The translations under genes were made by a program, and so were the position numbers. From Bdellovibrionales bacterium (GTDB taxonomy: Bacteria; Bdellovibrionota; Bdellovibrionia; Bdellovibrionales; UBA1609), in the NCBI GenBank assembly GCA_026713205.1, contig JAPOOY010000139.1, positions 1 to 8,293 on the forward strand: a stretch of DNA of 8,293 nt, written 5' to 3'. Positions within the stretch are counted from its first letter, which is position 1; each line of letters opens with the position of its first letter. Below are positions 5,846 to 8,293 of the stretch, in pieces. The notes beneath the pieces are model-generated. The model was not told the origin of the DNA. It saw only the letters and a list, made by a program, of their open reading frames with translations, and made no database searches.

Positions 5846-5906
5846 CATTTAAAGAAATTCAATTTAATAGTGCCAAGATCAGGGAATTTTTAGTACATAT
5901 ACACAT

Positions 5907-6269
5907 ATGGCACCTATTCTTTTTTTATTTTTTATTGCGGCCGGTTTTGCGGCTTTTTTGATTGGTATTTCCATAAAATTTGCTCCAAAAGATCGGCCCA
6001 CAGATATTAAAGCCTCTTCTTATGAATGTGGTTTGGCGCCTGATCCTCCTCCCTCCCGTCATATTCCGGTGAAATTTTACAGAACAGCCATTTTATTTAT
6101 TATTTTTGATATTGAGATTATCTTTATGTATCCCTTTGCTTTGGCTTACAGGGATTTTTTAGCGCAGGGGCAGGGGCTTTATATCCTTTTGGTGATGGGC
6201 GTTTTTTTAGCCTTTTTTCTGTTAGGTTTGTGGTGGGAAATCGCATCTAAAGCTCTTAAGTGGACATAG
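5907..6269 (+). CDS. nuoA: NADH-quinone oxidoreductase subunit A (complex I, ND3)
   Basis: NuoA is a small membrane-arm subunit of proton-pumping complex I, lying at the junction with the quinone-reducing arm. The 120-residue product has three predicted membrane helices: about 3-23, 59-80 and 90-110. Between helices 1 and 2 is the conserved loop YECG at 39-42, followed by PPPSRHIPVKFYRTAILFI at 47-65. The acidic pair of the second helix, Asp68 and Glu70 (FDIEIIFMYP), is the family signature. Length is standard. The ATG at 5907 starts exactly where the family does, yet no Shine-Dalgarno sequence precedes it (GTACATATACACAT). It heads the nuo cluster, 75 bp after the lipoprotein stop, so a promoter probably lies in that gap. 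Where nuoB would normally follow, a small ORF and nuoH are found. Confidence 0.97.
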   Translation: MAPILFLFFIAAGFAAFLIGISIKFAPKDRPTDIKASSYECGLAPDPPPSRHIPVKFYRTAILFIIFDIEIIFMYPFALAYRDFLAQGQGLYILLVMGVFLAFFLLGLWWEIASKALKWT

Positions 6270-6283
6270 GATAGGGAGATTTT

Positions 6284-6394
6284 ATGTCAAAAACATCAAA
6301 CATCAAGCTTGAGGTTGAAAACTCCTCTGTTCTGAAACAAAGGCTTCATTTAAAAACGGAGGAGCCTCTTCTTCTATTTAAAGTTGGTGGATAG
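6284..6394 (+). CDS. Small ORF of 36 codons between nuoA and nuoH, unknown function
   Basis: ATG at 6284 is preceded by AGGGAG at 6273-6278, 5 nt upstream, a reasonable ribosome site. The frame stays open for 36 codons to TAG at 6392-6394. The product reads MSKTSNIKLEVENSSVLKQ followed by RLHLKTEEPLLLFKVGG. It is soluble in character, with mixed charge and no membrane segment or signal peptide, and I do not recognise it. It lies 14 nt after nuoA and 6 nt before nuoH, the place where nuoB-G stand in the standard operon. It could be a genuine small protein, a short leader peptide coupling nuoH translation, or a remnant of a lost gene. The ribosome site and exact fit in the gap support translation; nothing shows function. 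Confidence 0.5.
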   Translation: MSKTSNIKLEVENSSVLKQRLHLKTEEPLLLFKVGG

Positions 6395-6400
6395 AGAGTT

Positions 6401-7573
6401 ATGGGACAGGATACTATGGAAACTTTGATCAACGGGACTAAAATTTTGGTCATATTTTTATCCATGGGAAGCTTGGTTCCCTTTTTGGTGTGGGCGGAAC
6501 GGCGCACATTGGCTCTCATGCAAAGCCGGTTAGGCCCTAATAGAACCGGTCCCTTAGGACTTTTGCAAATTCTGGCGGATTTAGTTAAACCCCTGATGAA
6601 GGAGGATTTTGCCGGTCAGGCCACTCATAAAGGACTTTTTTATCTGGCTCCTTTATTAGCCATTATTCCCCCGGCATTGGTTTTTGGGGCCATTCCCTTC
6701 TCCCATCCCCTGATACTGCCTTCTTTTGAATTTTTAGGTTATGCTTTCGGTCCTTACACTTTTTACTTTCAGGGATTCAATTTAAATGTGGGAGTTGTGT
6801 TTGCTTTAGGGGTTTCCTCCCTTTCCGCCTATGCTTTGCTTATTGCAGGGTGGAGTTCAGGAAATAAGTATTCCCTTCTGGGCGCTTTAAGGGCGGCGGC
6901 TCAGACCATCAGTTATGAATTAGCCTTAAGTCTGGCTTTGGTGGGGCTTATCTTGGTTTTTAACACATTGGATTTTTTGGAAATGGTGAAAATTCAAAGC
7001 GGACCTTTGACCTTTTCCTTCTTTGGCTCGGAAAAAACCATCCCCTTTCTTCCGGGCTGGGGAATTTTTTATCAGCCGGTGGGAGCATTTCTTTTATTTA
7101 TCAGTTTTTTGGCGGAAAGCAATCGCGTGCCTTTTGATCTGCCTGAAGCTGAGGGGGAATTGGTGGCGGGTTATCACACGGAGTACGGAGGAATTAAACT
7201 GATTTTATTTTATATTGGGGAATACGCTCATATTATGGTGGCTTCCGCTCTTATGGTGACTTTTTATTTTGGCGGATACACTTTTTATCCTTTTTTAACG
7301 GAGGATTCTTTAAATGGGCTTTTTCAAGCTCGTATGGGAGAATGGGCGGGGCTTTTAACCTCTCTTGCGCTTTTTATAACTTTTCTCGTAAAGTTCTTTC
7401 TATTTTTATTTGTGTTTATGTGGATTCGCGCAACTTTGCCCCGTTTTCGTTATGATCAGCTTATGGACTTAGGATGGAAGACCCTCCTTCCCTGGGCTTT
7501 TGGCAATGCGGTCGTCACGGCAGTGGTGATTTTTATTTTTGATTTTTTCAAAAGAGGTTCGTTTTTTGGATAG
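6401..7573 (+). CDS. nuoH: NADH-quinone oxidoreductase subunit H (complex I, ND1)
   Basis: NuoH forms most of the quinone chamber where the membrane arm meets the peripheral arm. The 390-residue polytopic product carries both family signatures: AERR at 32-35 with GPNRTGPLGLLQILADLVK at 45-63, and PFDLPEAEGELVAGYHTEY at 244-262, the acidic loop that lines the quinone site. FRYDQLMDLGWKTLLP near the C-terminus is also typical. At 390 residues it is longer than the 325 of E. coli, with extra length in loops around residues 95-125 (IPFSHPLILPSF onward) and 195-225. The ATG at 6401 has AGAGAG 3 nt upstream; an in-frame ATG at 6416 (after ACAGGA) is an alternative that removes five residues. It overlaps nuoJ by 8 nt. 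Confidence 0.97.
   Translation: MGQDTMETLINGTKILVIFLSMGSLVPFLVWAERRTLALMQSRLGPNRTGPLGLLQILADLVKPLMKEDFAGQATHKGLFYLAPLLAIIPPALVFGAIPFSHPLILPSFEFLGYAFGPYTFYFQGFNLNVGVVFALGVSSLSAYALLIAGWSSGNKYSLLGALRAAAQTISYELALSLALVGLILVFNTLDFLEMVKIQSGPLTFSFFGSEKTIPFLPGWGIFYQPVGAFLLFISFLAESNRVPFDLPEAEGELVAGYHTEYGGIKLILFYIGEYAHIMVASALMVTFYFGGYTFYPFLTEDSLNGLFQARMGEWAGLLTSLALFITFLVKFFLFLFVFMWIRATLPRFRYDQLMDLGWKTLLPWAFGNAVVTAVVIFIFDFFKRGSFFG
7550..7557 (+). promoter_or_regulatory. Ribosome binding site deciding the nuoJ start
   Basis: AAAAGAGG, inside the end of nuoH, lies 8 nt before a TTG at 7566-7568. It supports TTG initiation there, which gives the usual NuoJ N-terminus, over the in-frame TTG at 7539 further upstream that has no such site. 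Confidence 0.6.
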
Positions 7574-8060
7574 TTTGATATTTTACTTTCTTAGTTCCGT
7601 TTTAATCTTTTCAGCTCTTAGGGTGGTCACCCACAAGAATCCGGTTTATGGAGCCTTGTATCTTGCCTGCGCCTTAGTGGCGTTGGCTGGGATTTTCTTT
7701 TTATTGGAGGCGCATTTTATCGCGGGGGTTCAGCTTGTGGTTTATGCCGGAGCCGTTATTGTTTTATTTGTTATGGTTCTCATGTTGTTTGATCTGAAAG
7801 CGGAAAAACAGCTTTGGAAAATATCCCCTTTCCGTTGGGCGTCAGTGGCTTTTGTGGCGGGACTTACTTTGGGCGTCACTCTTTTAGAGGGTTTGCTTGG
7901 AAGTTCTTCCATTGGGGATTTGGGATTTTTTTCTGCCAAGCATATTGCCCGGCTGCTTTTTACAAAGTATGTGCTGGCATTTGAGGTTTTAGGAGTTTTG
8001 CTTATTTTAATAGCTGTTGGAGTGGTGGCTTTAACTCGGTTGGAGAGGGAAGATGATTAG
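7566..8060 (+). CDS. nuoJ: NADH-quinone oxidoreductase subunit J (complex I, ND6)
   Basis: NuoJ is a membrane-arm subunit next to NuoK and NuoA; its third helix takes part in the coupling motions of complex I. The 164-residue product has about five membrane helices and the family core NPVYGALYLACALVALAG at 25-42, followed by GVQLVVYAGAVIVLFVMV at 54-71. This includes the conserved VYAGA segment. The open frame reaches back to a TTG at 7539. The TTG at 7566 is chosen because AAAAGAGG lies 8 nt before it and MDSLIFYFLSS begins at the usual NuoJ position. It overlaps nuoH by 8 nt and nuoK by 8 nt, suggesting coupled translation. nuoI, which sits between H and J in the standard order, is missing here. 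Confidence 0.95.
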   Translation: MDSLIFYFLSSVLIFSALRVVTHKNPVYGALYLACALVALAGIFFLLEAHFIAGVQLVVYAGAVIVLFVMVLMLFDLKAEKQLWKISPFRWASVAFVAGLTLGVTLLEGLLGSSSIGDLGFFSAKHIARLLFTKYVLAFEVLGVLLILIAVGVVALTRLEREDD

Positions 8061-8293
8061 CTTTTCTGAAAATTTGTTTTTACCGGTTTTTTTGTCCGGG
8101 TTGATTTTTTTTATTGGACTGTTCGGGGTTTTGGTTCGTCGGAATGTGCTGGTGATTTTAATGAGTTTGGAGTTGATGCTGAATGGGGTGAATTTAAATA
8201 TCCTGTCCTTTGCCCGGATTTATGGTTGGGAGGAAGGTCCGGTTTTGGTTTTTTTCATCATGACTTTGGCCGCCGCCGCCGCCGGAGTGGGTC
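8053..8293 (+). CDS. nuoK: NADH-quinone oxidoreductase subunit K (complex I, ND4L), 3' end outside window
   Basis: NuoK is a small three-helix membrane subunit related to MrpC that takes part in proton transfer between NuoJ/H and the antiporter-like subunits. The 80 residues present include GLFGVLVRRNVLVILMSLEL at 22-41 and FFIMTLAAAAAGVG at 67-80, cut by the window end. Glu40 aligns with E. coli Glu36, a key membrane acidic residue. Counting forward without a gap, E. coli Glu72 (LAAAEA) aligns with Ala76 here, encoded inside a run of five GCC codons, so this second conserved acid appears lost. The ATG overlaps the nuoJ stop (ATGATTAG), with GAGAGGGA just upstream as ribosome site. Antiporter-like nuoL, M and N are expected downstream but lie outside the window. 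Confidence 0.95.
   Translation, partial: MISFSENLFLPVFLSGLIFFIGLFGVLVRRNVLVILMSLELMLNGVNLNILSFARIYGWEEGPVLVFFIMTLAAAAAGVG

Noticed and set aside
7742..7939. Minus-strand open frame within nuoJ
   Set aside because: It is an antisense shadow of a well-supported membrane subunit.
8268..8282. GCC repeat as a microsatellite-type repeat
   Set aside because: The five GCC codons fall in the alanine-rich LAAA segment normal for NuoK, so they are codon use within a conserved motif; only the missing Glu is noteworthy.

Overview
The window is an AT-rich bacterial chromosome segment with compact protein-coding genes and no mobile element, CRISPR array, tRNA or rRNA that I can see. The gene set suggests a Gram-negative, aerobic or respiring bacterium: a proton-pumping complex I, a periplasmic dipeptide-binding protein, a lipoprotein and an acyl-chain desaturase. 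A small histone-fold protein resembling the one known from Bdellovibrio makes a Bdellovibrionota or related 'deltaproteobacterial' lineage my best guess. That placement is inference only.

Layout. The left part (1-2272) is housekeeping: the C-terminal end of a fatty-acid desaturase (+), then recO (-) convergent with it, then a UDP-glucose/GDP-mannose dehydrogenase (+) divergent from recO. Only 44 bp separate the recO and dehydrogenase starts, and this gap carries two inverted repeats, one running into the dehydrogenase start codon. A non-coding stretch of about 410 bp (2273-2683) follows, with several small hairpins.

The middle (2684-5831) holds four co-directional genes: a short secreted basic Cys protein, a 69-aa histone-fold protein with a very strong ribosome binding site, a close DppA-like dipeptide-binding protein with no permease genes beside it, and a predicted lipoprotein with a repeated motif of about 32 residues. 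The first three lie 35 and 19 bp apart and are probably co-transcribed.

The right part (5907-8293) is the start of a complex I (NADH:quinone oxidoreductase) operon in the order nuoA - 36-codon small ORF - nuoH - nuoJ - nuoK, with nuoK cut by the window end. Only membrane-arm subunits are present. The peripheral-arm genes nuoB, C, D, E, F, G and I, which lie between A and J in the standard operon, are absent. nuoJ and nuoK each overlap the preceding gene by 8 nt, which suggests translational coupling.

The observations most worth following are the bacterial histone, an apparent Glu-to-Ala replacement at a conserved membrane acidic site of NuoK, the membrane-arm-only nuo layout with its embedded small ORF, and the repeat lipoprotein.
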